DNA from: an uncultured Prevotellaceae bacterium
GTDB lineage: Bacteria > Bacteroidota > Bacteroidia > Bacteroidales > Bacteroidaceae
Assembly (NCBI GenBank): GCA_947165505.1
Contig: CAMVAT010000018.1
Coordinates: 1-64,000, forward strand
DNA: 64,000 bases
Direction of reading: 5' to 3'
In this document: piece by piece, positions 53,556 to 61,759 of the stretch
Position numbering within the stretch: the first letter of the stretch is position 1
Layout: each line of letters opens with the position of its first letter
Notes under the pieces: generated by a model
Told to the model about the DNA's origin: nothing
The model's input: the letters and a program-made list of their open reading frames with translations, nothing else
Database searches by the model: none
Translations under genes and position numbers: made by a program

Positions 53556-56354
53556 TTAATCTTCAATCTTCAGCGTCTTTCTGTATTGTGTGGGAGTGAT
53601 GTCATATACCTGTTTGAAGGCGCGGGTGAAGTTGGCGTTGTCGTCGAAGCCGCACTTCATGGCTATCTCGCCCACGGGCGTGTCGGGGTGGTCGGCCAGC
53701 AGTTGGCGTGCGTACGACATGCGCACCTTTTGTATATAGTTGATAGGCGACTCGCCCACGGTGGCCAGCATCTTGCGCCTGAGTTGCGAGGTGCTCATAA
53801 ACAGGTGCTGCGCCAGGTTCTCCACGCTCAGGTCGTTCTTCACCATCAGTTGCTGGATGGTGTCGTTGAGTTTGTGTATGAATTCCTGGTCGTGTCCGCC
53901 GTTGCCGTTGCTCTTCTCCGTGCCGTTGGTGGTCTGCTGGGCGTATTTCTCGCGTAGTGTGCGCCGCTGCTCCATCAGGCGGTGTACGTTGAGGCGCAGT
54001 TCGTCGCTGTTGAACGGCTTGCTGAGGTAGGCGTCGGCGCCCGCGTCGAGACCCTTCATGCGGTCGTGGTCAGACCCCTTGGCGGTGATGACCACGATGG
54101 GCACGTGGTTGACCACCTCGGAAGAGCGTATGTCGCGGCACAGTTGCAGACCGTCTTTCTCGGGCATGATCAGGTCGGTGACGATGATGTCGGGCACCTG
54201 TTCGATGGCTTTCTCCAGACCCTCGCGGCCGTCGCTGGCGTAGGTCACGGCAAACTCCTGGCTGAAGAGCGAGCCGATGTATCGTGCCACGTCGCCGCTG
54301 TCTTCGATGACGAGCATGCGCTGCTGTCCCTCCCCCTCGCTGTCGGCGGGCAGGGTGGAGAGGACCTCCACGGGCTGTTCCACGAGTGGCGTGCCGCCCT
54401 GCTGTTCCACGTAGGTGCCCTCGGGAGCCTTCATGGGCAGCAGGATGCGGAACACGGTGCCCTTGCCCAGTTGGCTGTGCACGGTGATGCGCCCCTTGAG
54501 TGCCCCTACGATCTGTTTGGTCAGGGCCAGTCCGATGCCCGAGCTGTTCTTTCCCTCCGTCTTTTGCCAGAAGGGGTCGAAGATATGTTGCAGTGAGTCG
54601 TGCTCGATGCCGTGTCCGTTGTCGGAGACGGTCAGTTGCAGCTGTTCGCCTATCAGTTGCAGTGTCAGGTAGATGCGTCCGCCCGCCTGTGTGTTCTTCA
54701 GTGCGTTGGAGATGAGGTTATAGAGTATCTTCTGCCAGTAGCCCGGCACGTAGTCGGCCTCAATGACCGCCTGTTCGGGTGCGAATGCCAGTTGGATATG
54801 CTGCTGCCGTGCCGTCTCCTGCCATGCTTCGACGGCCATGGCGGTAAAGGCGCACACGTTGCCCCGTTTCCACGACGGCGTGCCGATGGCCGACTGCACC
54901 TTGGAGATGTCGAGCAGTTGGTTGACCATCTCTAAGAGTCCGTTGCCCTGCCTGACGATCATCTCGCCCGCCTCGTTCACGGCCATTGTCGGCTCCTTGT
55001 CGGTGGCCGACGCCAGTTGCTCGCCCAGTCCGAGGATGACGGTGAGCGGGGTGCGGAATTCGTGCGTCACGTTGGTGAAGAAGCTCTCGCGCACGTGCTG
55101 CAGGTCGCGCAGGTAGCGGTTGGAGCGTGATTTCTGCCTGAAGGCGTACAGCATGGCGGCGATGGCGAGCAGCAGCAGTGCGATGATGGCGATGGCCCAG
55201 AAGGTGAGCCGTTTGTTGGCCGTCTGCGCCTCGGCGTTCTGCTGTTGCAGCTGGCTGTTGTTGAATTTGGCGTTGTAGCTGGCCAGCAGTGTCTTGAACT
55301 CCTGGTTGTTGAGCGAGTCGCGCAGGTGCGTGTAGCGGTCCATATAGATGCGCGAGCGGTCGGGGTCGGTCTTGTAGTAGGCGGCATAGAGTCCGTGCAG
55401 CGAGCGGCACTGGTTGTAGCGGTCGCCCAGTTGTTCGAATAGTTGGTTGGCCTGTGCGAAGTACTTCACGGCCTCGTCGGGATGTTCCTGCATGCGCATC
55501 ACCTCGCCCATCTGGTTGAGGCACACGCCCAGCGTGTTGTAGTCGCCGCACTGCTGCAGCACAGGGATGGCCAGGGCCAGTTGGTCGCGGGCCTTGCCAA
55601 ACTCGCCGATGCTGATGTAGGCGGCAGCCATCTGCGAGCGTCTGACGGCAGCGTGCGCCTCGTCGTGGTTCTCGGTGTCGATGAGCAGGGCGCGCCGCGC
55701 GTAGTCGAGTGCTTCCTGTGGTTTCAGTTGCGCCTGGTAGATCTCTGATGTGATGCCATAGACATTGGCCAGCAGGGCCGTATTGTTCATGTTCTGCTGG
55801 GCCAGTTCGATGGCGCGCAGGGAGAATTTCTCCGCTTCCTCGGGTTGGTGTGCCGCCTTGTAGATGCCGGCGATGGTGTTGAGCGACGACACCATGCGTT
55901 CGGTGTCGTGGTGCTGCTCGTCGCTCTCGTACATCCGTCGGGCGTAGTCGAGCGCCTCGATGTAGCGCGACAGTCGCAGGTGCGACAGCGCTAGCAGGTT
56001 GCAGCTCTCCGAGTACCAAGTGAAGTCGTCGTTGCCGGCGGCCAGTGGCAGTGCCTTCGCGGCGTAGGTGATGCACTGCTCATACTGCTGTTGGAAGTAG
56101 AGATATTCGGCGCTGTAGTACCATACATTGAGCGACAGGCTGTCGGCGGGCGTGCCGGCGGCGGGCGCCTCTTCGGGTCCGAACTGTTCGCGGGCCAGCA
56201 GTTGGAAGATGTCGTTGGCGGTCTTTTGCCGGTCGCCGTCGTCTTGTTCGTCGTATTGAGCGAGCAGCGTGGTGAGTGAGGGTGCCTCGCCCTGCGCCGC
56301 GACGGTGGCGGCGACAGAACAGAGCAGGCAGCATAGCGTCAGGATCTTTTGCAT
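53556..56354 (-). CDS. TPR-type hybrid histidine kinase with AraC output
   Basis: This 932-residue one-component system combines a signal peptide (about 22 residues), TPR-like helices (about 60-370), a transmembrane helix (about 372-392), a HisKA domain with phospho-acceptor H431 in NVTHEFRTP, a HATPase domain (NALKNTQAGG, SDNGHGIE, SSGIGLALTKQ), a receiver domain with D727 in VTDLIMP, and an AraC helix-turn-helix domain at the end. This is the layout of Bacteroidetes hybrid two-component systems, but with TPRs instead of a propeller sensor. It would sense a small ligand or protein at the periplasm and act on local genes. The promoter (56476-56506) overlaps a palindrome, suggesting autoregulation. 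Confidence 0.92.
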   Translation of the reverse strand: MQKILTLCCLLCSVAATVAAQGEAPSLTTLLAQYDEQDDGDRQKTANDIFQLLAREQFGPEEAPAAGTPADSLSLNVWYYSAEYLYFQQQYEQCITYAAKALPLAAGNDDFTWYSESCNLLALSHLRLSRYIEALDYARRMYESDEQHHDTERMVSSLNTIAGIYKAAHQPEEAEKFSLRAIELAQQNMNNTALLANVYGITSEIYQAQLKPQEALDYARRALLIDTENHDEAHAAVRRSQMAAAYISIGEFGKARDQLALAIPVLQQCGDYNTLGVCLNQMGEVMRMQEHPDEAVKYFAQANQLFEQLGDRYNQCRSLHGLYAAYYKTDPDRSRIYMDRYTHLRDSLNNQEFKTLLASYNAKFNNSQLQQQNAEAQTANKRLTFWAIAIIALLLLAIAAMLYAFRQKSRSNRYLRDLQHVRESFFTNVTHEFRTPLTVILGLGEQLASATDKEPTMAVNEAGEMIVRQGNGLLEMVNQLLDISKVQSAIGTPSWKRGNVCAFTAMAVEAWQETARQQHIQLAFAPEQAVIEADYVPGYWQKILYNLISNALKNTQAGGRIYLTLQLIGEQLQLTVSDNGHGIEHDSLQHIFDPFWQKTEGKNSSGIGLALTKQIVGALKGRITVHSQLGKGTVFRILLPMKAPEGTYVEQQGGTPLVEQPVEVLSTLPADSEGEGQQRMLVIEDSGDVARYIGSLFSQEFAVTYASDGREGLEKAIEQVPDIIVTDLIMPEKDGLQLCRDIRSSEVVNHVPIVVITAKGSDHDRMKGLDAGADAYLSKPFNSDELRLNVHRLMEQRRTLREKYAQQTTNGTEKSNGNGGHDQEFIHKLNDTIQQLMVKNDLSVENLAQHLFMSTSQLRRKMLATVGESPINYIQKVRMSYARQLLADHPDTPVGEIAMKCGFDDNANFTRAFKQVYDITPTQYRKTLKIED

Positions 56355-56475
56355 ATCAAGAGGGTATCGTTGTTTGAATGGGTTATGAATTCACTTTCGC
56401 AAGCTCCGCTTGCTCTTTGCCCGGCACATCTTCTTCGTCGGCTGAAGCGGTGTAGCCATGGCGCAGGTCGGCTTG

Positions 56476-56506
56476 CAAAGATAATAAAAATGTTTTGTAC
56501 GCAAAA
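56476..56506 (-). promoter_or_regulatory. promoter of the TPR hybrid kinase
   Basis: On the minus strand TTTTG (56502-56506) and TATCTTTG (56476-56483) are 18 bp apart. The -33 box lies inside the palindrome at 56486-56513. A 120-nt leader follows. Confidence 0.65.
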
Positions 56507-56586
56507 CATTTTTAGTGGAAATCTGTCCATTCTGTCAAACATTTTTGGCGAAAATGAGGGGCTAAACCCCTGAAATGTTTTGCGTA
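56486..56586. promoter_or_regulatory. AAATGTTTTGCGTA operator-like repeats
   Basis: A palindrome AAAAATGTTTTG-TACG-CAAAACATTTTT (56486-56513) and a further inverted half-site AAATGTTTTGCGTA at 56573-56586 (exact complement of 56498-56511) lie in the divergent gap. Confidence 0.6.
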
Positions 56587-56764
56587 TCCAACAAAAATGC
56601 CAGTAATCTGTTCAGTCTGCAAAACAGATGCCAAAAGCCGTAATCGGTTGTCAATGAATGACATTTTCTTGGAATCAGCCCTGTTTTTCTGATTGTTTAT
56701 CAAAAATATGGCCAAATATGATGTTAAAAATGAAATAAAGAATGTTTTTTTATGAAAAAAACTC

Positions 56765-56772
56765 TACATTTG
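56765..56772 (+). promoter_or_regulatory. -7 box of the small barrel-like gene
   Basis: TACATTTG matches TAnnTTTG. It leaves a leader of about 115 nt before the start at 56893. The rest of 56355-56892 holds only the operator-like repeats and promoters. Confidence 0.55.
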
Positions 56773-56892
56773 CACACAAAATCTTGTCATCGAAAGGTTT
56801 GCGGCATCGTTTGCCCGTATATCGGTGCCGAAGGTGATATTTGACGAGAAAGACTCTATCAATGTGTAATATAATAAGGTAAGCTTACAGAA

Positions 56893-57483
56893 ATGAAAAA
56901 ATTGTTAGTAATGGTGGCAGCCGCCATGATGGCTGTGACGAGCGTGAATGCTCAGACCGACGGTTATGACACCAAGCATGAAGTGGGAGTGTTTTATGGC
57001 GCAGGGTCTATCTCTGACGTCCTCTCTGTCTATAGCAGTTTGTTCTCGGCCGCTGCGGGCGAACAGAGCAGCTGGTGGGGCCCTATCGGAGTGGAGTACT
57101 TCTATCACGCCACGCCCGTGGTCAGCGTGGGCGGTGCGGTCACGTATGCCAGTTGTGAGGCCATCGACGAGAAGAGCAAGAGGAAAGACCTGAATGAGTC
57201 CTTTATCTCGGTGATGCCGTCGGTGAAGTTCAACTGGCTGCGCAAGAAAAACTTCGGTATGTATTCCGGTCTGTCGGCCGGTGTGATGTTCCTCTCGCTC
57301 TCGTTGGACAGCGAACTGACGAAGGAGGAAGACCCCGACGCAAAAGAAGAGACACTGGCTTCGTTTATGTTCCAGATCACAGCCCTGGGCGCTGAGTTCG
57401 GCGGTACGAATTTCCGCGGATTCGTTGAGGCCGGTTTTGGTGAGAAGGGTATGCTCTGTGCCGGTCTGAGGTATAAGTTCTAA
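56893..57483 (+). CDS. small outer-membrane beta-barrel-like protein
   Basis: The 196-residue product has a signal peptide (MKKLLVMVAAAMMAVTSVNAQ) and alternating strands such as PIGVEYFYHATPVVSVGGAVTY, FNWLRKKNFGMYSGLSAGVMF and FRGFVEAGFGEKGMLCAGLRYKF, with a C-terminal F. This resembles the OmpA-like eight-stranded or outer-membrane protein beta-barrel family of Bacteroidetes. Its gene is divergent from the TPR hybrid kinase and shares its operator-like repeats, so it may be a target of that regulator. It is followed by a terminator with T-run. Confidence 0.8.
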   Translation: MKKLLVMVAAAMMAVTSVNAQTDGYDTKHEVGVFYGAGSISDVLSVYSSLFSAAAGEQSSWWGPIGVEYFYHATPVVSVGGAVTYASCEAIDEKSKRKDLNESFISVMPSVKFNWLRKKNFGMYSGLSAGVMFLSLSLDSELTKEEDPDAKEETLASFMFQITALGAEFGGTNFRGFVEAGFGEKGMLCAGLRYKF

Positions 57484-57528
57484 ACGCCCCAGCAATACTT
57501 TTTTGCCTGATTTGGCATGATTATTCTC

Positions 57529-57576
57529 ATTCCGACGAAATAAATATCATATTATTTCGTCGGAATCGTTTTTTTT
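57529..57576 (+). terminator. terminator of the small barrel-like gene
   Basis: The stem ATTCCGACGAAATAA / TTATTTCGTCGGAAT is followed by eight T residues. Confidence 0.85.
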
Positions 57577-57578
57577 CA

Positions 57579-57586
57579 TATCTTTG
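57579..57586 (+). promoter_or_regulatory. -7 box of the GH26 gene
   Basis: TATCTTTG lies 35 bp before the GH26 start, immediately after the preceding terminator. Confidence 0.6.
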
Positions 57587-57620
57587 TGGCGTAAGGTGTC
57601 ATCATGAAGAAACCAAGACA

Positions 57621-58832
57621 ATGCAACGAAAACCAACCAAAATCCTGACCCTCTGGCTTGCCCTCTGTCTGCACGTGGCAGCGGCTGTGGCCGCGCCGGC
57701 GAAGAAATCGGCCGAGGCCGAGGCGCTCATGGCCTACCTGCAGTCGATAGAGGGCACGCAGACGCTCTCGGGCACCATGGCCAATGTCAATTGGAACATC
57801 AACGAGGCCCAGTGGGTGCACCAGCACACGGGCGAGTGGCCCGCGCTAAACGGCTTCGACTACCTGCACCTGCCCTTCAGCACCAAGGGCGGATGGATAG
57901 ACTACACCAACACCACCGTGGTGGAGCAGTGGCACCGCGACGGCGGCATCGTGTCGATCATGTGGCACTGGAACGTACCCGCCAACAGCGGCAAGAGCGG
58001 TGAATACTCGTTCTACTACGGCACGAAGAGCGACCAGACCACCTTCGACGTGAAGAAAATCTTCCAGCCCGCCTCGGCCGAGTATCAACGCATGATGAGC
58101 GACATCGACCGTGTGGCCGACCTGCTCATGCTGCTCAAGGAGAAAGGCATACCCGTGCTGTGGAGGCCCCTGCACGAGGCCGGCGGACAGTGGTTCTGGT
58201 GGGGCATGGACCCCGCGGCCTGCAACGAGCTGTGGCGCGTGATGTACGACCGCTTCGAGCAGAAGGGCCTCGACAACCTCATCTGGGTGTGGACCCAGTC
58301 GTCGGTATGGGGCAAGCCCTACAGCGACGGCTACCGGTGGTATCCCGGCGATGAGTATGTAGATATCGTGAGTATGGATGTGTATGACAACAATAGCGCC
58401 AGCAATATCTACAACACGTGCTACAAGTTTCTCGCCGAGGCGTCGCCCGGCAAACTGGTGGCAATGACCGAGTGCGGCAACGTGGCACAGATAGGACAGC
58501 AGTGGGACAGTGGTGCGCGCTGGCTCTTCTTCATGCCGTGGTATGACTACGGGCGCACCAACGACCCCTCGTCGGCCAACTTCAAGAATGCCGCCCATCA
58601 GCATGCCAACAAAGCGTGGTGGGACGAGGCCTTCAGCCACGACTATGTGCTCACGCGCGACGATGTGCGGCAGGCGATGACCAGCGGCATCGACGACATC
58701 AGCGCCGACCCGCAGCTGACCGCCGACCCGCGCCGTGCCGACAGTGCCTGGTACACCCTCGACGGGCGGCGTGTGCAGCGGCCCGGCCGCGGCGTCTATA
58801 TCCATCGCGGACGGTTGCACGTGGCACGATGA
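57621..58832 (+). CDS. GH26 beta-mannanase
   Basis: The 403-residue enzyme has a signal peptide (about 25 residues) and a GH26 TIM barrel. The acid/base E186 is in RPLHEAGGQWFWWG and the nucleophile E284 in AMTECG, both typical for GH26 mannanases, which cut beta-1,4-mannan chains with retention. Long loops (W-rich W191-W194) line the cleft. The C-terminal about 30 residues (AWYTLDGRRVQRPGRGVYIHRG) resemble the short exported-enzyme tail of Prevotella. It is likely secreted or surface-bound. It has its own promoter and no adjacent SusCD pair. Confidence 0.93.
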   Translation: MQRKPTKILTLWLALCLHVAAAVAAPAKKSAEAEALMAYLQSIEGTQTLSGTMANVNWNINEAQWVHQHTGEWPALNGFDYLHLPFSTKGGWIDYTNTTVVEQWHRDGGIVSIMWHWNVPANSGKSGEYSFYYGTKSDQTTFDVKKIFQPASAEYQRMMSDIDRVADLLMLLKEKGIPVLWRPLHEAGGQWFWWGMDPAACNELWRVMYDRFEQKGLDNLIWVWTQSSVWGKPYSDGYRWYPGDEYVDIVSMDVYDNNSASNIYNTCYKFLAEASPGKLVAMTECGNVAQIGQQWDSGARWLFFMPWYDYGRTNDPSSANFKNAAHQHANKAWWDEAFSHDYVLTRDDVRQAMTSGIDDISADPQLTADPRRADSAWYTLDGRRVQRPGRGVYIHRGRLHVAR

Positions 58833-58925
58833 TGGTAGAAGGGTTTAAAGTTGACGAGTTGTTGAACTCTCAGGCCGAAAAATGTCGAATGCAGGATGTA
58901 GGGACAATCTCTTTCGTGGTCGGAT

Positions 58926-59002
58926 GTAGGGACAGGGCGTGCCCTGTCCGCAAGCAAGATGACCACCACGCTAATGGCCGACAGGGCACGCCCTGTCCCT
59001 AC
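58926..59002. repeat. GGACAGGGC palindrome pair, intergenic copy
   Basis: The paired arms are as in the other copies; the flanks (GTAGGGAC, ACCTGCTCCTTGCCC) show the reversed module order. Part of an upstream half copy (GATGTAGGGAC) lies at about 58894. Confidence 0.85.
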
Positions 59003-59048
59003 ATGTGGGATGGTATTCACCTGCTCCTTGCCCTTTAAGAATACTTCA

Positions 59049-59852
59049 ATGAAGACAATGATATTATTAAGTTTTGATACAGAAGAATTTGACGTGCCCC
59101 GTGAACACGGGGTGGAGTATGATACCCTGAAGGAAGGAATGTCGGTGTCGGTAGAAGGCACCCGGCGCATCCTCGACGTGCTGAAGCAGAATGGCGTGCA
59201 TGCCACCTTCTTCTGCACGGGTAATTTCGTGCGGCATGCCCCCGAGATGGTGCGGCGCATCCTCGACGAAGGACATGAGGTGGCATGCCATGGCGTGGAC
59301 CACTGGCAGCCCCAGGCCACCGACGTGAGCGAGTCGAAGCGCATAGTGGAAGAGACAACCGGCTTGCAGGCCCGAGGCTACCGCCAGCCACGTATGTTTC
59401 CCGTGAGCGACACGGCCATCCGCGAGGCAGGCTACCTGTATAACTCGTCGCTCAACCCCGCCTTCATCCCCGGGCGCTACATGCACCTGACCGACCCGCG
59501 CACCTGTTTCATCAAAGAAGGGGTGTTGCAGATACCCGCCTCGGTGACCCCCTGGGTGCGCTTCCCCCTGTTCTGGCTGTCGTTGCACAACCTGCCGCAG
59601 TGGCTCTATCACTGGATGGTGCGCCGTGTGCTGCGCAAAGACGGTTATTTCGTCACCTATTTCCACCCCTGGGAGTTTTACGACCTCAAGGAGCACCCTG
59701 AACTCAAGATGCCGTTCATCATCCGCAATCATAGCGGTCGCCAGATGTCGGAACGCCTCGACCGCCTCATCAAAATGCTCAAACAACGCGGGCACCAGTT
59801 CACCACCTTCACTCCCTTCGCAGAAGAGAAAATGAAACAACTCAATTCTTAG
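59049..59852 (+). CDS. polysaccharide deacetylase (NodB-like)
   Basis: The ATG at 59049 gives 267 residues and is preferred over a frame start 30 codons up that is encoded by repeat sequence. The NodB fold shows the DTEEFD motif (general base and metal site) and the H-x-x-x-H pair in ACHGVDHW. Such enzymes deacetylate surface glycans or, in ArnD-like members, deformylate a lipid-linked sugar. The gene is followed, after a repeat-rich gap, by a GT2 glycosyltransferase, and the pair suggests a lipid-linked sugar or surface glycan pathway. The exact substrate is not clear. Confidence 0.85.
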   Translation: MKTMILLSFDTEEFDVPREHGVEYDTLKEGMSVSVEGTRRILDVLKQNGVHATFFCTGNFVRHAPEMVRRILDEGHEVACHGVDHWQPQATDVSESKRIVEETTGLQARGYRQPRMFPVSDTAIREAGYLYNSSLNPAFIPGRYMHLTDPRTCFIKEGVLQIPASVTPWVRFPLFWLSLHNLPQWLYHWMVRRVLRKDGYFVTYFHPWEFYDLKEHPELKMPFIIRNHSGRQMSERLDRLIKMLKQRGHQFTTFTPFAEEKMKQLNS

Positions 59853-59899
59853 CTCTTAACGCTTCTCACAACGCAAACACAATCAAAACCAGTTCGCAA

Positions 59900-59970
59900 G
59901 TAGGGACAGGGCGTGCCCTGTCCGAAAATAAGCAAGGGCAAATGGCGGACAGGGCACGCCCTGTCCCTAC
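59900..59970. repeat. GGACAGGGC palindrome pair, intergenic copy
   Basis: The sixth palindrome pair lies between deacetylase and GT2 genes; a CACCTCT array (60037-60080) follows just before the GT2 start. Confidence 0.85.
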
Positions 59971-60082
59971 TTAGCTGAAGTGGAACACACTAAAGTAGAA
60001 TATTTTATTCTTTTCTCTCTTCCCCGCGCCAACATATCTCTTACCTCTCACCTCTAAAAAACCTCTCACCTCTAAAAAAAAC

Positions 60083-61021
60083 ATGCTTAAATTATCTATC
60101 GTATCACCCTGTTATAATGAAGAGGAGGTGCTCGCCACATCGGCCGAGCGTCTGGACGCCCTCCTCGACGAACTGATAGCCAAAGGCAAGATAGCGGCCG
60201 ACAGCTATGTGCTGTTCGTCAACGACGGCAGCCGCGACCGCACGTGGGACATCATACGCGGACTGAGCGACCGCAGCGACCGTTTCCACGGTCTGTGTCT
60301 GGCGCACAACGTCGGTCACCAGCACGCCATCATGGCCGGCATGATGGAGGCACGCCATGATGCCGACGGCGTGGTGACCATCGATGCCGACCTGCAAGAC
60401 GACCTGCGGTGCATCGAGCAGATGGTGGACGCCTATACCGAGGGCTACGATATCGTCTATGGCGTGAAGAAGTCGCGCACGGCCGACCCCGCCCTCAAGC
60501 GCATGACCGCCGTGGCGTTCTATAAGTTGCAGCAGAAGATGGGTGTGGAGAGCGTGTTCAACCATGCCGACTTCCGCTTTCTGAGTCGCCGCGTGCTCGA
60601 TGCCCTGTCGGAGTACGGCGAGCGCAACCTCTACCTGCGCGGGCTCATCCCACAGATAGGCTTCGACGCCACCACCGTAGATGACACCATCTCTGAGCGT
60701 CAGGCGGGCAAGTCGAAATATACCTTGGCCAAGATGCTCAACCTGGCCATTGACGGCATCACGTCGTTCACCGTGCGTCCCATCTACCTGATTCTGTATA
60801 TGGGCGTCATCTTCCTCTTCATCAGTCTGCTCATCGGACTGTATGTGCTCATCTCGCTCATCATTGGTTCGGCCGAGCACGGATGGTCGTCGCTCATCCT
60901 GAGTGTCTGGCTTGTAGGTGGTGTCGTCGTGCTCAGCATTGGCGGCATCGGCCTTTACATCGGCAAGATCTACACCGAGGTGAAGCACCGCCCGCTGTAT
61001 CATGTCAAGGAGAAATGTTAA
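60083..61021 (+). CDS. GT2 polyprenyl-phosphate glycosyltransferase
   Basis: The 312-residue enzyme has an N-terminal GT-A domain (SPCYNEEE, FVNDGSRDRT, and the nucleotide-sugar D-x-D at D101-D103 in TIDADLQDD) and two C-terminal transmembrane helices (about 232-262 and 272-296). This is the architecture of ArnC/GtrB-like enzymes that put a sugar on undecaprenyl phosphate at the inner membrane. It would supply a donor for modifying lipid A or a surface polymer together with the deacetylase upstream. A repeat array touches the start codon, leaving no clear ribosome-binding site. Confidence 0.9.
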   Translation: MLKLSIVSPCYNEEEVLATSAERLDALLDELIAKGKIAADSYVLFVNDGSRDRTWDIIRGLSDRSDRFHGLCLAHNVGHQHAIMAGMMEARHDADGVVTIDADLQDDLRCIEQMVDAYTEGYDIVYGVKKSRTADPALKRMTAVAFYKLQQKMGVESVFNHADFRFLSRRVLDALSEYGERNLYLRGLIPQIGFDATTVDDTISERQAGKSKYTLAKMLNLAIDGITSFTVRPIYLILYMGVIFLFISLLIGLYVLISLIIGSAEHGWSSLILSVWLVGGVVVLSIGGIGLYIGKIYTEVKHRPLYHVKEKC

Positions 61022-61350
61022 ATGCCGGATGTGACATAAAAGTAAGCCCGCGGAAGGTGGCCGCTAATACAGGGAATGTGCCCGTGGCCGCTAATACGGG
61101 TAAAGTGCTCGTGGTCGCTATTTGTTTCCCCTCCTTTGGAAAAGGAGGGGTAGGGGTGGTTTGTCAAAAAATGTTCGACCGCTTTAGAAAAATAAGGTTA
61201 GGACCTTGTTTCACATACCACCCCCGGCCCCTCCTTTGGAAAAGGAGGGGAGTAGTTACTCCCGCGCTGACAAGTAGTTACTCCCGCGCTGGCAGTAGGT
61301 TGACCTTGTCGCAGCAAATGACCTCAGCTATCAAAAAGAATAAACAATAA
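61015..61350 (+). CDS. repeat-encoded reading frame (doubtful gene)
   Basis: A 111-codon frame starts inside the GT2 gene's end and runs through the first 170-bp repeat. It is made of repeat translations (VAANTGKV, CFPSFGKGG, MFDRFRKIRL). It may be a by-product of the repeat, not a gene. Confidence 0.2.
   Translation: MLNAGCDIKVSPRKVAANTGNVPVAANTGKVLVVAICFPSFGKGGVGVVCQKMFDRFRKIRLGPCFTYHPRPLLWKRRGVVTPALTSSYSRAGSRLTLSQQMTSAIKKNKQ
61055..61123. repeat. GTGGCCGCTAATACGG tandem units
   Basis: About three units of roughly 24 bp (CCCGTGGCCGCTAATACGGGTAAAGTG type) precede the first long repeat. Similar units lie at 61790-61841 and 62025-62126. Confidence 0.85.
61124..61293. repeat. 170-bp repeat with inverted arms, copy 1
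   Basis: The ends contain CCCCTCC-TTTGGAAAA-GGAGGGG in inverted orientation, separated by about 60 bp of unique core. Copy 2 (61842-62011) is identical by eye; copy 3 (62127-62259) is cut short. Confidence 0.9.
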
Positions 61351-61363
61351 CACGTTTTCGCGT

Positions 61364-61747
61364 ATGTACCAATCAGCCATTTCAAATCCCAAGTCGCAGA
61401 AAGAGTTGCGACAGGAACTGAGACGACGACTGACACCAGCTGAAGCTCAGCTATGGCTCATATTAAAAGACCGTCAGGTGGGTGGATTGAAGTTTCGCCG
61501 GCAACATGGTATGGGACCATATATCATGGACTTCTATTGTCCGGCTTTAAAACTGTGTATAGAGTTGGATGGCGAGGCACATCGGTCTGAGCAGGCTTTT
61601 GATCATGATGAACTTCGCACGGCATTCTTAGAGGAGAACGGGATTACCGTCATGCGTTTCGAAAACTATATCGTACAAACTGATGTGCAAGCTGTCATCA
61701 ATGCTATACTTCAGTTCGCTGCTGAGAAGAAGTCTATAAATCCTTGA
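61364..61747 (+). CDS. DUF559 endonuclease-like protein
   Basis: The 127-residue protein belongs to the DUF559 (Vsr-like endonuclease) group. The active-site-like residues are R45/R46 and H48 in FRRQHG, D56 in IMDFYC and E67-L-D69-G in IELDGEAH, followed by a helix. DUF559 proteins share a fold with Vsr repair nucleases, but no activity is established for this kind. It lies between two identical 170-bp repeats, and with them separates the GT2 gene from the sensor gene. This makes it the second small nuclease-fold gene bracketed by repeats in the window. Confidence 0.9.
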   Translation: MYQSAISNPKSQKELRQELRRRLTPAEAQLWLILKDRQVGGLKFRRQHGMGPYIMDFYCPALKLCIELDGEAHRSEQAFDHDELRTAFLEENGITVMRFENYIVQTDVQAVINAILQFAAEKKSINP

Positions 61748-61759
61748 TAAATCACAATC

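Noticed and set aside
61015..61350. A 111-codon gene between GT2 and DUF559
   Set aside because: Most of it is repeat translation and it overlaps the GT2 end; kept only as a low-confidence feature.
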